Source: Oleiphilaceae bacterium (GTDB lineage: Bacteria; Pseudomonadota; Gammaproteobacteria; Pseudomonadales; Oleiphilaceae). From it: 64,000 nucleotides of DNA. The stretch is from NCBI GenBank assembly GCA_022447365.1, contig JAKVBL010000007.1:239545-303544 (forward strand), read 5' to 3'. Each line of letters opens with the position of its first letter. The first letter of the stretch is position 1. Positions 1 to 9,426 of the stretch are shown piece by piece. The notes under the pieces are model-generated. The model ran no database searches. It was not told the origin of the DNA and saw only the letters and a program-made list of their open reading frames with translations. The position numbers and the translations under genes were made by a program.

Positions 1-2
1 TT

Positions 3-236
3 ACGCCCAGTATTCATCGAGTACACCACAGCATTCATCATGCAGATCACGACCAAAATTTTGGATTTAGTGTCGTGTTTTGGGATAGATTATTTGGCAC
101 CTATAAGTCCGAAAGTTCACTCGGACGGCACTACTCAATAGGTTCAAATGAAATGACTAATGAAAATTGCAAAGGTTTTTATCGCCTGTTAAAGCAACCG
201 TTCATTCCAACTAAATCATTGCAGAAAACGCAATAA
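3..236 (+). CDS. Sterol desaturase / fatty acid hydroxylase family protein, C-terminal fragment (5' end outside window)
   Basis: Reading frame 3 is open from the window edge to TAA at 234-236 and encodes 77 residues. It contains the histidine cluster HRVHHSIHHADHDQNFGF followed by a WDRLFGTY-type segment, the C-terminal signature of the sterol desaturase/fatty acid hydroxylase superfamily. These are integral-membrane di-iron enzymes in which His clusters bind iron and hydroxylate or desaturate lipids or sterols. Only the last His box is present, so substrate and full length cannot be judged. The last 26 bases overlap the 3' end of the convergent marC gene. Confidence 0.85.
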   Translation, partial: TPSIHRVHHSIHHADHDQNFGFSVVFWDRLFGTYKSESSLGRHYSIGSNEMTNENCKGFYRLLKQPFIPTKSLQKTQ

Positions 237-813
237 TTCCGTCTGCTATAAACTGAATAGCAAGTGCCGCAAGCAATACGCCGAGAAACCTTCTTAGCAC
301 CTCATCACCAGTCCGACCTATTAATTTTTTGACTGGGCTAGCCAAGCATAATGAAATAAATGAGATGCATCCTACGACTATAACTGCACTAAACACCGCT
401 AACTTAGCATCTAGAGTACTGGCTCCCGAATACAGCAAAACGACCATTGTCAGAGACCCTGGCCCAGCTATTAAGGGAACAGACATTGGAAACACAGCGA
501 TATCCCCTCGTCCGTCAAGACTCGCAAAATCGACGTCCTGAGTTATCATATTAAAAGCGGTGTAAAACAATAGTAATCCACCAGCTATTCGCAACGATTG
601 AATATTAATACCTAGCTGACCTAACAATTCTTGCCCGTACAGAGCAAAGAGAATCAAAAGTAGCATACTAATTACGATTGCCTTAAAGGCGACCCTCACC
701 CTTTCTCTTTCAGACTTTCCCTCTACCAAAGCGTTAAAAATCAAAGCAACACCTATGGGGTCGATGATCACAACTAATGCTGTTAATGCATTAAGAAATA
801 CAAGAATGTCCAA
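211..813 (-). CDS. marC: MarC family integral membrane protein
   Basis: Encodes about 200 residues with six hydrophobic segments and the family's early IDPIGVALIF-type segment; MarC proteins are inner-membrane proteins of unsettled function. The frame stays open upstream to an ATG at 897, but that extension would run through the rho-independent terminator at 831-855 and into the end of the neighbouring gene. I therefore place the start at TTG 813, which has AGGA eight bases upstream and gives the normal family length. An ATT at 816 is a less likely alternative. The gene is convergent with, and overlaps by 26 bp, the partial hydroxylase gene. Confidence 0.85.
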   Translation of the reverse strand: MDILVFLNALTALVVIIDPIGVALIFNALVEGKSERERVRVAFKAIVISMLLLILFALYGQELLGQLGINIQSLRIAGGLLLFYTAFNMITQDVDFASLDGRGDIAVFPMSVPLIAGPGSLTMVVLLYSGASTLDAKLAVFSAVIVVGCISFISLCLASPVKKLIGRTGDEVLRRFLGVLLAALAIQFIADGIIAFSAMI

Positions 814-830
814 AATAAAAGTCCTAAAAA

Positions 831-855
831 CAAAAAACCCGCTCGAAGCGGGTTT
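831..855 (-). terminator. Rho-independent terminator after the DUF6160-like gene
   Basis: Read on the minus strand, a 9-bp stem (AAACCCGCT / AGCGGGTTT around a CGA loop, 835-855) is followed by a T6-G-T5 run. It lies just 3' of the gene ending at 876 and just 5' of the marC start, which supports the short MarC start. Confidence 0.9.
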
Positions 856-875
856 AAATAGTAGTCTATATATTT

Positions 876-2102
876 CTAGTGTGCTGAAATTGTCCAACGC
901 GTATGAGATTCAATATCCGTCCAATATAGCTCACCAATAGAGGTCCCTGTATCGCCAAAGGATAAGGCCTTAATATCCATATCGCCTTTGAAACTGGTAT
1001 TAAGAGCAATACCATCAACAAAATCAACGGTATCGTTACGCATTTTCAAGACCGACTCCTTTACAGCGTATATCTCTCGGATTGAGTGAGCAAAATAAAA
1101 CGAAGAAGTCCCGTCTAGCCCGCTTAAGTCACCGCGCTTATTGTGAATCGCCATACCCTCGATTTGAACACCCGCTATATCAATATACAACTCCATATCG
1201 GTAATCATAAAGTATGCGCTCCAAGTAATTTTAGAGTTAGCATCTCCAACACCAGAACTCTGAGAAGCCTCAAATGAATCGATATCACCATCACCATTCA
1301 GGTCTTCAGCCCCAAAGCCATTGCCGTTATTAGAAATATGGAGGTCCTCAGGGCCGAGATATCCCTTCATTTTGAGATTACTGATGAGAGTGGTCGTACC
1401 ATCTTCGCCTTCGTGCAGTCCAGTTGAATGATTTGAGTCAATATCAAGCCCTGCGCTTCCTATTTCATAATCGCTCCGTGCCAACCCTATTGCATCAATT
1501 TCAAACGCAAAATCAACCGCGTGCTCCGTCATCAACTCAAAAGTCTCATAGTCATCGGTTTCATAACGGTCGCTAGTTAAAAATGCAGCTTGCCCACCTT
1601 CTACCTGCCAAGGATCTGTGATATCGAAATGTATAACTAAGTCGCCGTCCTGGTAGGTTTTCTTATCGTCGATCGCAAGATCTCTCTTAGAATCGTAACC
1701 AAATGCTACGTCAGTAAACCTTTGGTCAACATTACCTGAAATCGCATATAGCGCTGCGTAGTCACGCATCTTAGAAAAACCATAGTCTAGAACATTGTCA
1801 CCAGGGGTTGATCCATCGCCAGCAACATCAATCTCTAAACGAAGATTGTCCATGAAGTATTGAGAGGAGGAAGGGTCATGCAAATCATGCCCACCCATTC
1901 GAATGCCTTGCAGTAATAGAAAACCAGCGTCTTTGTACGCAAACTCGCCAATCTCATAGCGTGCTTCGACGTCAATAGTCAATCCAGCTTGACCAGTAAC
2001 GTTTTGCAAATCTTGATCTTCTAACTTTATGAACTCAGCGTTTGCCCCATTAGAAATTGCACCAATTGCAACAACTAAACTGAGCCTTTTAAACGTGTTC
2101 AT
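876..2102 (-). CDS. Secreted DUF6160-like protein
   Basis: 408 residues with a Sec signal peptide ending near NGANA (about residue 22). The mature N-terminus carries LEDQDLQNVTGQAGLTID, the L-x-x-V-T-G-Q-A-G signature I associate with DUF6160-type exported proteins, some of which neighbour pilus/fimbrial genes in other genera. The rest is Asp/Asn-rich, acidic and beta-like, with a calcium-loop-like segment DLNGDGDIDSFE near residue 265. The start ATG has a strong GGAGATAAGTA leader. It is monocistronic with a terminator at 831-855. A related gene is at 39841-40746. Function unknown; surface or outer-membrane association is inferred. Confidence 0.7.
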   Translation of the reverse strand: MNTFKRLSLVVAIGAISNGANAEFIKLEDQDLQNVTGQAGLTIDVEARYEIGEFAYKDAGFLLLQGIRMGGHDLHDPSSSQYFMDNLRLEIDVAGDGSTPGDNVLDYGFSKMRDYAALYAISGNVDQRFTDVAFGYDSKRDLAIDDKKTYQDGDLVIHFDITDPWQVEGGQAAFLTSDRYETDDYETFELMTEHAVDFAFEIDAIGLARSDYEIGSAGLDIDSNHSTGLHEGEDGTTTLISNLKMKGYLGPEDLHISNNGNGFGAEDLNGDGDIDSFEASQSSGVGDANSKITWSAYFMITDMELYIDIAGVQIEGMAIHNKRGDLSGLDGTSSFYFAHSIREIYAVKESVLKMRNDTVDFVDGIALNTSFKGDMDIKALSFGDTGTSIGELYWTDIESHTRWTISAH

Positions 2103-2130
2103 TACTTATCTCCGAGCAGAACTTTGTTCC

Positions 2131-2156
2131 CTCGAAATACAACACATACTTTCGAG
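2131..2156. repeat. Inverted repeat upstream of the DUF6160-like gene
   Basis: CTCGAAA (2131-2137) and TTTCGAG (2150-2156) are perfect 7-bp arms separated by 12 bp, in the region where the promoter of the 876-2102 gene should be. It could be an operator; no regulator is identified. Confidence 0.4.
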
Positions 2157-2234
2157 CAAGTAAATTTTATTTATTATTGCTCGTTAGACTAACTTAATTC
2201 ACAAAATTTTTCAATGCGCGTTTTTTTAATCGAT

Positions 2235-3296
2235 CTAGCTTGCTCTCTTAATCATTAGCACACCGAAAGTAACGCACGCCAGTATTGGTAGAACCGTTGC
2301 TACGATCGGCTCAAATCCGAATACCATACTCGCAGGTCCTAACAAATCTTGAACATACTTAAAAGTCAGACCAACGATTAGGCCGACAAAGACTCTAGTC
2401 CCCATAGCGACACTTCTTAACGGCCCAAATACAAAAGAAATCGCAACTAAAACCAAAGACAATGTCGTTAGCGGCTGGAGCGCTTTTTTCCAAAACGACA
2501 GGACATACACCCCTCCATCTAAGTCTTGCTCATTTAAATACTTTGCATAAGAAAACAAGCCACTCATAGACAAGTTGTCTGGCTTAACGATTAGTATACT
2601 CAGCAACTCTGGGGTCAATTCAGTTTCCCAAGAAGAAACATCTTCTTGGGCGACAGTAATGTTGCTCTCTCCAAAATAACTCCTCTTTACATCCAATAGA
2701 CTCCATTGACGCTCGTGAAACAAAGCCTTGGCCGCAAACTCACTCATGATGAGTCTTTTATCGTCGTCATAAGTATTTATGGATACACCATGCAACGCGC
2801 CATTTGGTTCAACGGCATTGATATGGATAAACGCATCACCTTCTTTATGCCAAAGCCCTTGTCCGTAGACGATGCTTGATTGAGCCCCTTGTTTGAGCGC
2901 TTTATCACTCTGCGCTAATTTCTCAGTAGTCGGAGCAACAAACTCACCTAAAAGAGCGCCAAAAATAATTAATAAAAGCACTGGTTTAATTGCCGAACCA
3001 ATAATGCGGGCCAGCGAAACTCCTGCAGCTCGAACAACAGTCAGTTCACTATTCTTTGCCAAAGCCCCCAACCCTATTAGGCATCCCATGAATGCACCAA
3101 GAGGAAGGTAATCATAAATTCGTCTGGGAAGGGTCAAAAGAATGTATAAAGCAACATCTAAAAGTTGGTAGTCATTTTTTATATCTTCGGTCTCAGCAAT
3201 AAATCCAAACACCACATCTAGGCTGAGGACGACAAACATAACGACCAAGGTCGATGTCATCACAGCCTGCGCTACATATCGATCAATTAGCTTCAT
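2235..3296 (-). CDS. lptG: LPS export ABC transporter permease LptG
   Basis: 353 residues, the usual LptG length. The N-terminal LIDRYVAQAV segment, three N-terminal membrane helices, a periplasmic beta-jellyroll-like middle region (about residues 130-260) and three C-terminal helices match the LptF/LptG fold. Together with LptF and the LptB ATPase it extracts lipopolysaccharide from the inner membrane and passes it to LptC/LptA. Its start overlaps the lptF stop by 4 bp (ATGA), so the two are translationally coupled. Order lptF-lptG divergent from pepA is the conserved gammaproteobacterial arrangement. Confidence 0.96.
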   Translation of the reverse strand: MKLIDRYVAQAVMTSTLVVMFVVLSLDVVFGFIAETEDIKNDYQLLDVALYILLTLPRRIYDYLPLGAFMGCLIGLGALAKNSELTVVRAAGVSLARIIGSAIKPVLLLIIFGALLGEFVAPTTEKLAQSDKALKQGAQSSIVYGQGLWHKEGDAFIHINAVEPNGALHGVSINTYDDDKRLIMSEFAAKALFHERQWSLLDVKRSYFGESNITVAQEDVSSWETELTPELLSILIVKPDNLSMSGLFSYAKYLNEQDLDGGVYVLSFWKKALQPLTTLSLVLVAISFVFGPLRSVAMGTRVFVGLIVGLTFKYVQDLLGPASMVFGFEPIVATVLPILACVTFGVLMIKRAS

Positions 3297-4399
3297 GAGG
3301 CGCCACCATGACCAAATTTATCTCTTACTAGAACGCTCAAACGTTCTCGATAAAATAATGCTATTGCCGCGCATATAAACATGATGTGAACAACACCAAA
3401 TGCGATTAGCGGATCTAGATCGCCCTCCCCACCTTTTTTCTTAGCAAGTATAAGTAAACCTAAATAAAGAATATAAAGCAGCATCGCCGGCACCAAATGG
3501 AGATACCTGCCGTGTCTAGGGTTAACTTTGCACACCGCAACAGCAATCATCGTCACCACTGGAATCAAGATAACGAGCGATATACGCCAATATAAAATAG
3601 ACCTATACTCATTCGACTCAGATCTAATCAGAGCTTGTGTCGGAATTGCTTCCTCCTTAACTCTGCGAAGCTCGCTACTCTGCGATGCGATAAGAACTCC
3701 ATAGGTATCAAACGACAACTCTCTATAGTCGTGATTACCTGGAGCCCCTTGATATTGTTTACCGTTGTGAAGCACAAGATATCGATCTCCGGTTTCAGCA
3801 TCTACGCTCTGAACACCCTTTTCTGCATACAATATGTTGAGCCGCTCGGCATCATCCTCAGAAGACTCGGCGATAAATACATCAAACATTGTCTGCTTAT
3901 CATCACTCAATGCTCCCGCATAAGTAATACGATTTCCGATATTCAGATTCTGAAAGCGCCCCGGAACAAGCAACTCGAACGCTGTTTTACTTGCTTGTTC
4001 AGCAAACAACTTTTCTACCTTGGCCATGCCCGCAGGCGACACGTACAAAGTTAATAGACCAACACTCAATGCAACAAAGCCAGAGATTACCCAAGTCGAA
4101 GCAAGCAACTTATTTTGGCTGTAACCACAGGCATGCAGGACAGTCATCTCACTTTCCATGTACATACGTCCGTACGCCAAGAGGATTCCCATAAAAAGCC
4201 CTAGAGGAAGAATCAACTCTAAAAAACCTGGCAAGCGAAATGCCATGACTAAAAACAGAATATCAGCAGAAATATTCCCGACGGCAGCTTGCGATAAATA
4301 CTTAATAAAACGGCCACTCATAAAAATGAGCAAAAGGATAAATGTGACCGCAAGCATTGATCCCAACACTTGCCTCGCCAAATATGAAAAAATAATCAA
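3293..4399 (-). CDS. lptF: LPS export ABC transporter permease LptF
   Basis: 368 residues, first gene of the lptFG operon. The MIIFSYLARQ N-terminus aligns with the MIIxRYLxRE start of known LptF proteins, and the segment ESEMTVLHACG matches the conserved cytoplasmic coupling helix region that contacts LptB. Six membrane segments flank a periplasmic domain. The start codon is TTG at 4399 (no ATG in register with homologues), with GGGG about six bases upstream. It shares the 121-bp divergent promoter region with pepA. Confidence 0.95.
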   Translation of the reverse strand: MIIFSYLARQVLGSMLAVTFILLLIFMSGRFIKYLSQAAVGNISADILFLVMAFRLPGFLELILPLGLFMGILLAYGRMYMESEMTVLHACGYSQNKLLASTWVISGFVALSVGLLTLYVSPAGMAKVEKLFAEQASKTAFELLVPGRFQNLNIGNRITYAGALSDDKQTMFDVFIAESSEDDAERLNILYAEKGVQSVDAETGDRYLVLHNGKQYQGAPGNHDYRELSFDTYGVLIASQSSELRRVKEEAIPTQALIRSESNEYRSILYWRISLVILIPVVTMIAVAVCKVNPRHGRYLHLVPAMLLYILYLGLLILAKKKGGEGDLDPLIAFGVVHIMFICAAIALFYRERLSVLVRDKFGHGGAS

Positions 4400-4520
4400 A
4401 GAAAACCCCGAGAAATATCGCTTTACGTACTACTCTAAAAGCTAGTCAGCACAATCGAATAGTCAAAGCGTAATTCGTCTCTTAAACTAGAGTTAGAAAT
4501 AAGAAATTTAGGTGGGAATA

Positions 4521-5993
4521 ATGAAATACAACGCGTCAATCCGCAAGTTAAGTGAAATTAAAAGCGATATTACTTGCATATTTAGCTTCCAGAAATCGGC
4601 ATTAGGGCAACAAGCGAGTGACCTAGATACAGCCACTAACCAAAGCTTAAGCAAATCTATCAAAAACCTTGGTTTCAAAAGTGAGCTTGGCTCATCAATT
4701 ACAATCACTTCTCTTGACGCAAATTCGAAGCAAATAATTATTGTTGGGCTGGGCGAGCAAAAAGCCCTTAATAAAGCGTCAATATTAAAAGCAGCGGCAT
4801 CAGCAACTAAAGATATCCTCGCACATACGCCAAAGACTATTACCCTTGGCATCTCTGACCTTGCGGAACACACCGCTGAAGCTGCAGAGGCATTTAGCTC
4901 TTCAATCGCTAGTGCAAGCTATCGCTTCGAAACATACAAATCTGAAAAATCAAAGAAACCAACACCAACACAGCTCACCTTTGTTTGCGATAAAAAAGAA
5001 CAAAATGGAGTCAAAAAAGCCCTTGGTTATTCTCAAGCCAAATCAATTGGTATGGCGCTCACACGTGACCTAGGAAATGAGCCCGGAAATGTCGCGACAC
5101 CAAGCTACCTCGCAAAAGTTGCAAAAGAAATGGCGAAAGAATTCAACTCTTTGTCCTGCAAAGTTCTTGAAGAAAAAGATATGGAAAAGCTCAATATGGG
5201 TGCATTCTTATCGGTGAGCAAAGGCAGTACTGAGCCAGGAAAGCTGATTGTTTTAGAATACAAAGGCGGCGCAGCTAAATCTGCGCCTCACGTACTGGTT
5301 GGTAAAGGCATTACGTTCGACACGGGCGGTATCAGCTTAAAACCTGGCCCAGCAATGGACGAGATGAAGTATGACATGTGCGGCGCAGCCAGCGTGCTCG
5401 GTACAATGCGCGCAATAGCCGAACTTGCTCCAAAAAAGAATATTATCGGCGTAATCGCCGCTGCAGAGAATATGCCTGCGGGCAACGCATCAAAGCCGGG
5501 AGATATCGTTACAACCGCATCAGGTCAAACTGTTGAAATTCTTAATACGGACGCAGAAGGACGACTCGTTCTTTGTGATGCACTCACCTACGTTGAGAAA
5601 TTCAAACCCAAATCAGTTATTGATATTGCGACGCTGACGGGCGCATGCATTATTGCACTTGGCCACTCTACTAGCGCCGTAATGAGCAATAATGATGAGT
5701 TCGCTGAAACGCTATTACAGTGTGGCCAAGAAGCAAATGATAAAGCTTGGCAACTGCCAATCTGGGATGAATACCATAAGCAATTAGACAGCCCATTTGC
5801 CGACATGCAAAATATTGGAGGAAAAGGCGCTGGCAGTATCACAGCCGCTTGCTTCTTGTCTAAATTCGCCAAAAAATACACATGGGCACACCTAGACATT
5901 GCTGGAACTGCATGGACTTCCGGCGCCAACAAGGGCGCAACAGGCCGACCGGTTCCTTTGCTACTGAATTACTTAATGAATCACGCAAAATAA
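4521..5993 (+). CDS. pepA: Leucyl aminopeptidase (M17)
   Basis: 490 residues (E. coli PepA is about 503). The catalytic C-terminal half has the metal-binding segments GKGITFDTGGISLKPG and the M17 signature NTDAEGRLVL, with the catalytic Lys and Arg in these blocks. It is a cytosolic di-metal aminopeptidase that removes N-terminal residues; E. coli PepA also binds DNA. The frame opens at a GTG at 4512, but that triplet lies inside the Shine-Dalgarno (AGGTGGG), so ATG 4521 is the start. holC begins directly after its stop codon. Confidence 0.97.
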   Translation: MKYNASIRKLSEIKSDITCIFSFQKSALGQQASDLDTATNQSLSKSIKNLGFKSELGSSITITSLDANSKQIIIVGLGEQKALNKASILKAAASATKDILAHTPKTITLGISDLAEHTAEAAEAFSSSIASASYRFETYKSEKSKKPTPTQLTFVCDKKEQNGVKKALGYSQAKSIGMALTRDLGNEPGNVATPSYLAKVAKEMAKEFNSLSCKVLEEKDMEKLNMGAFLSVSKGSTEPGKLIVLEYKGGAAKSAPHVLVGKGITFDTGGISLKPGPAMDEMKYDMCGAASVLGTMRAIAELAPKKNIIGVIAAAENMPAGNASKPGDIVTTASGQTVEILNTDAEGRLVLCDALTYVEKFKPKSVIDIATLTGACIIALGHSTSAVMSNNDEFAETLLQCGQEANDKAWQLPIWDEYHKQLDSPFADMQNIGGKGAGSITAACFLSKFAKKYTWAHLDIAGTAWTSGANKGATGRPVPLLLNYLMNHAK

Positions 5994-6443
5994 ATGCACA
6001 AACAAACCGACATTTATATTTCCAAAGGGAATGCATTTAGTGATCTGGCAAGCATAGCTTGTCGGATCGCTGAAAAAGCCATCGCAGCAAATCAAACTAT
6101 ATTATTTGTGTGTGAAAGCGACATCGATGCTAAAAGTCTTGACGAGCTGCTCTGGTCTTATCGAGAAAGCTCTTTTCTTCCGCATCAGCAATCAGTATCC
6201 CCAAGCCCAAGTTACCCCATAGCTATTGCGTCATCGCAGGGCGCGAATGATCCTTCATTCAAAGCCACAGACACTAACATTTGCGTATACCTTGGCCCGA
6301 CCAAGCTAGCCGAAGAACCTCAGATGAAACGACGAATGTTCATAGTTCGTAATGACCAGAAGCAACTGGAATCTGCACGAGCCTTGTTCAAGCAACTTAA
6401 ATCTAACGGCGAAGACATAAATACGCACGACTTACGTCGTTAA
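5994..6443 (+). CDS. holC: DNA polymerase III subunit chi
   Basis: 149 residues, close to the 147 of E. coli HolC, in its classic place between pepA and valS. Chi links the clamp loader (through psi) to SSB. The sequence shows the family layout: an N-terminal region ending in QTILFVCES, then SLDELLWSY (LW-[ST]-[FY] motif) and a C-terminal KLAEEPQMKRRMFIV segment. Its ATG follows the pepA stop directly (TAAATG), so translation is probably coupled. Sequence conservation in this family is low, so synteny is part of the evidence. Confidence 0.9.
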   Translation: MHKQTDIYISKGNAFSDLASIACRIAEKAIAANQTILFVCESDIDAKSLDELLWSYRESSFLPHQQSVSPSPSYPIAIASSQGANDPSFKATDTNICVYLGPTKLAEEPQMKRRMFIVRNDQKQLESARALFKQLKSNGEDINTHDLRR

Positions 6444-6479
6444 TTGGGAACATAACTACCTTGTTTGCCCCCGCAGATA

Positions 6480-6485
6480 TATAAT
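6480..6485 (+). promoter_or_regulatory. -10 box of the valS promoter
   Basis: A perfect TATAAT at 6480-6485 is followed by GCGCC, a GC-rich discriminator, 46 bp before the valS ATG. No good -35 is visible at 16-18 bp spacing. Confidence 0.55.
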
Positions 6486-6531
6486 GCGCCTCTTTCTAAA
6501 ATCAACGCCAAAAAAGTAGTGAAACACAACG

Positions 6532-9384
6532 ATGGATAAAACCTACCAACCTAGTGAAATTGAACAAACTTGGTATCAAAAATGGGAAGACGAAGGCTTC
6601 TTCAAACCAAGTGGTGAAGGCACGCCATATTCAATCATGATCCCCCCACCGAACGTCACTGGCAGCCTCCACATGGGGCACGCGTTTCAAGACAGCATCA
6701 TGGATGCCTTAATTCGCTATCATCGAATGAAAGGCAACAACACGCTATGGCAAGTTGGTACTGACCACGCGGGTATCGCGACTCAAATGGTTGTTGAGAG
6801 AAAATTAGCCGCTGAAGAAGATAAAACTCGACACGACCTAGGTCGTGAAGCATTTCTCGATAAAATTTGGGAATGGAAGGAAGAATCAGGTGGCACCATC
6901 ACACGTCAACTTCGTCGTCTAGGAGCCTCTGTCGATTGGGATCACGAACGCTTTACGATGGATGACGGCTTCTATAAAGCTGTTCAAGAAGTATTTGTTC
7001 GTTTGTACAAAGACGATCTTATTTATCGCGGCAAGCGCCTTGTTAACTGGGACCCAAAACTACACACCGCTATTTCTGATCTGGAAGTCGAGAACAAAGA
7101 AAAACAGGGCAATATGTGGCATCTTCGGTATCCACTTGCAGACGGTGAAACAACAAGCGAAGGCAAAGATTACATCGTTGTTGCTACCACTCGACCCGAA
7201 ACGATGCTTGGGGATACAGGTGTTGCGGTAAACCCTGAAGACCCTCGCTACAAAGCGTTGATCGGAAAAGAAATCATTCTTCCATTAGTCGGTCGTCGCA
7301 TCCCGATTGTCGGAGACGAACATGCAGACATGGAAAAAGGCACAGGCTGCGTAAAGATTACTCCTGCACACGACTTTAACGATAATGAGGTCGGCAAGCG
7401 ATGCTCGCTTCCAATGATCAATGTCATGAACAAGAACGGTGAAATTCTTGATCAAGCAGAAGTGTATGATGTGTCAGGCCAAGCCATCACCGACATTGAC
7501 GTAACAATTCCTAGCGAATTCCAAGGTCTCGAGCGTTTCGCTGCGCGAAAAGCAATCGTTGCTGCTTTTGACGAAGCTGGATTATTAGACAAGATCGACG
7601 ACCACACGCTAACAATTCCTTATGGCGACCGATCTGGCGTCGTGATAGAGCCGCTGCTTACCGATCAGTGGTTCGTTCGTGCCGGCCCGCTAGCTGAGCC
7701 AGCGATTAAAGCTGTAGAAGATGGCGACATTCAATTCGTACCTAAGCAATACGAAAACATGTACTTCTCATGGATGCGCGACATTCAAGACTGGTGTATC
7801 TCACGCCAGCTATGGTGGGGACACCGTATTCCAGCATGGTATGACAATGAAGGTAATGTCTATGTTGCACGCACAGAAGAAGAAGCGCGTGCGCATAACA
7901 ACATTTCTGATGATGTAGCCTTATCACAAGATGAAGATGTTCTAGACACATGGTTCTCATCAGCACTTTGGACATTCGGCACACTTGGCTGGCCTGAAGC
8001 AACTGAGCGCTTAAAGACCTTCCATCCAACAGATGTACTAGTCACCGGTTTTGACATTATTTTCTTCTGGGTCGCTAGAATGATCATGATGACAATGCAT
8101 TTCATCAAAGATGACGATGGCAAAGCGCAAGTACCATTTAAATATGTGTACGTTACCGGCCTTATTCGCGATGAAAACGGCGACAAAATGTCAAAGTCTA
8201 AGGGTAACGTACTAGACCCTCTCGACATGATTGATGGCATCGATTTAGAGTCACTCGTCGAAAAACGCACTGGTAACATGATGCAGCCGCAGCTTGCTCA
8301 AAAAATCGAGAAGCGCACGCGAAAAACTTTCGCGGATGGTATTTCAGCGCACGGCACTGACGCATTGCGATTCACCCTATACTCACTCGCTTCAACTGGC
8401 CGCGACATCAATTGGGACATGAAGCGCTTAGAAGGCTACCGTAACTTCTGTAACAAGATTTGGAATGCTGCACGTTATGTTCTAATGAATACAGAAGAGC
8501 ACGATTGCGCGCAGAATCATGATAATTACGAGTTAAGTATCGCAGACAAGTGGATCATCTCTCGCCTTCAACAAACTGAAGCGACTATTGAAAAAGCCGT
8601 TAGTGAATTCCGTTTAGATCTCGCATCACAAACGCTTTACGACTTTATTTGGAATGAATACTGTGACTGGTATCTTGAGCTTTCTAAGCCGATCTTAAAT
8701 GACGAGAATAGCTCTGCTGAGCTTCTTGCTGGTACGCGCCGCACTCTCGTTCGTGTACTTGAAGCAATCTTGCGCTTGTCACACCCATTCATGCCATATA
8801 TTACAGAAGAAATTTGGCAGCGCATTGCGCCACTTGCTGGAAAATCTGGCGAAACCATCATGACGCAAGCCTATCCTGTTTGTGATCAAAGCAAGATCGA
8901 CGAAGCAACCATTGCTGATATTGATTGGGTCAAAGGTGTCATCGTTGGCTTGCGTAATATTCGCGGCGAAATGGACATCTCTCCAGCCAAAGCAATACCA
9001 GCGTTGATCCATAACGGCAACGACGAAGATAAACGCCGTTTCGAAGAAAATGGCGCACTAATCAAATCACTCGCCAAACTTGAATCCTTAGATTGGGTTG
9101 ATGGCGAAGAACTGCCAATGTGCGCAACACAGTTGGTTGGCAAAATGGAAGTACTTGTACCAATGGCAGGCTTGATTAACGTTGAAGCGGAGCTTGCGCG
9201 CTTGAAGAAAGAAGCAGGTAAAGCGGAAGGAGAAATCAAACGCTTACAAGGAAAACTTGGCAATGAAAAATTCGTCGCCAACGCGCCTGCTGACGTTGTA
9301 GAAAAAGAAAAAGAAAAGCTTGCTGCAGCCGAGCAAAGCTTAGCGACGCTAAGCGAGCAAATGGAAAAAATCGCATCGATGTAA
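6532..9384 (+). CDS. valS: Valyl-tRNA synthetase
   Basis: 950 residues, full length for ValRS. Class I signatures are present: a HIGH-type motif in [15 protein letters not shown] (near residue 42) and KMSKS in [10 protein letters not shown] (near residue 555). The CP1 editing domain lies between them ([15 protein letters not shown]). The anticodon-binding domain and the C-terminal coiled-coil arm typical of ValRS (about residues 885-950, Lys/Glu-rich) follow. It charges tRNA-Val in the cytosol and edits mischarged threonine. Expected neighbours pepA and holC lie upstream. Confidence 0.99.
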   Translation: MDKTYQPSEIEQTWYQKWEDEGFFKPSGEGTPYSIMIPPPNVTGSLHMGHAFQDSIMDALIRYHRMKGNNTLWQVGTDHAGIATQMVVERKLAAEEDKTRHDLGREAFLDKIWEWKEESGGTITRQLRRLGASVDWDHERFTMDDGFYKAVQEVFVRLYKDDLIYRGKRLVNWDPKLHTAISDLEVENKEKQGNMWHLRYPLADGETTSEGKDYIVVATTRPETMLGDTGVAVNPEDPRYKALIGKEIILPLVGRRIPIVGDEHADMEKGTGCVKITPAHDFNDNEVGKRCSLPMINVMNKNGEILDQAEVYDVSGQAITDIDVTIPSEFQGLERFAARKAIVAAFDEAGLLDKIDDHTLTIPYGDRSGVVIEPLLTDQWFVRAGPLAEPAIKAVEDGDIQFVPKQYENMYFSWMRDIQDWCISRQLWWGHRIPAWYDNEGNVYVARTEEEARAHNNISDDVALSQDEDVLDTWFSSALWTFGTLGWPEATERLKTFHPTDVLVTGFDIIFFWVARMIMMTMHFIKDDDGKAQVPFKYVYVTGLIRDENGDKMSKSKGNVLDPLDMIDGIDLESLVEKRTGNMMQPQLAQKIEKRTRKTFADGISAHGTDALRFTLYSLASTGRDINWDMKRLEGYRNFCNKIWNAARYVLMNTEEHDCAQNHDNYELSIADKWIISRLQQTEATIEKAVSEFRLDLASQTLYDFIWNEYCDWYLELSKPILNDENSSAELLAGTRRTLVRVLEAILRLSHPFMPYITEEIWQRIAPLAGKSGETIMTQAYPVCDQSKIDEATIADIDWVKGVIVGLRNIRGEMDISPAKAIPALIHNGNDEDKRRFEENGALIKSLAKLESLDWVDGEELPMCATQLVGKMEVLVPMAGLINVEAELARLKKEAGKAEGEIKRLQGKLGNEKFVANAPADVVEKEKEKLAAAEQSLATLSEQMEKIASM

Positions 9385-9398
9385 TTCGATGCGGTTTA
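9372..9398 (+). terminator. Possible terminator of valS
   Basis: Perfect 8-bp arms CGCATCGA and TCGATGCG (9372-9379, 9386-9393) around a 6-nt loop span the valS stop codon. Only GTTT follows directly, with TTTT a little later, so the U-tract is weak. Confidence 0.45.
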
Positions 9399-9426
9399 CC
9401 TCGTTTTAGTAGATTCTGTCAGCACG

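Noticed and set aside
329..541. 70-codon plus-strand frame inside marC
   Set aside because: Antisense to marC, no ribosome site, no family pattern.
3635..4054. 139-codon plus-strand frame inside lptF
   Set aside because: Antisense shadow of a well supported gene; no recognisable protein features.
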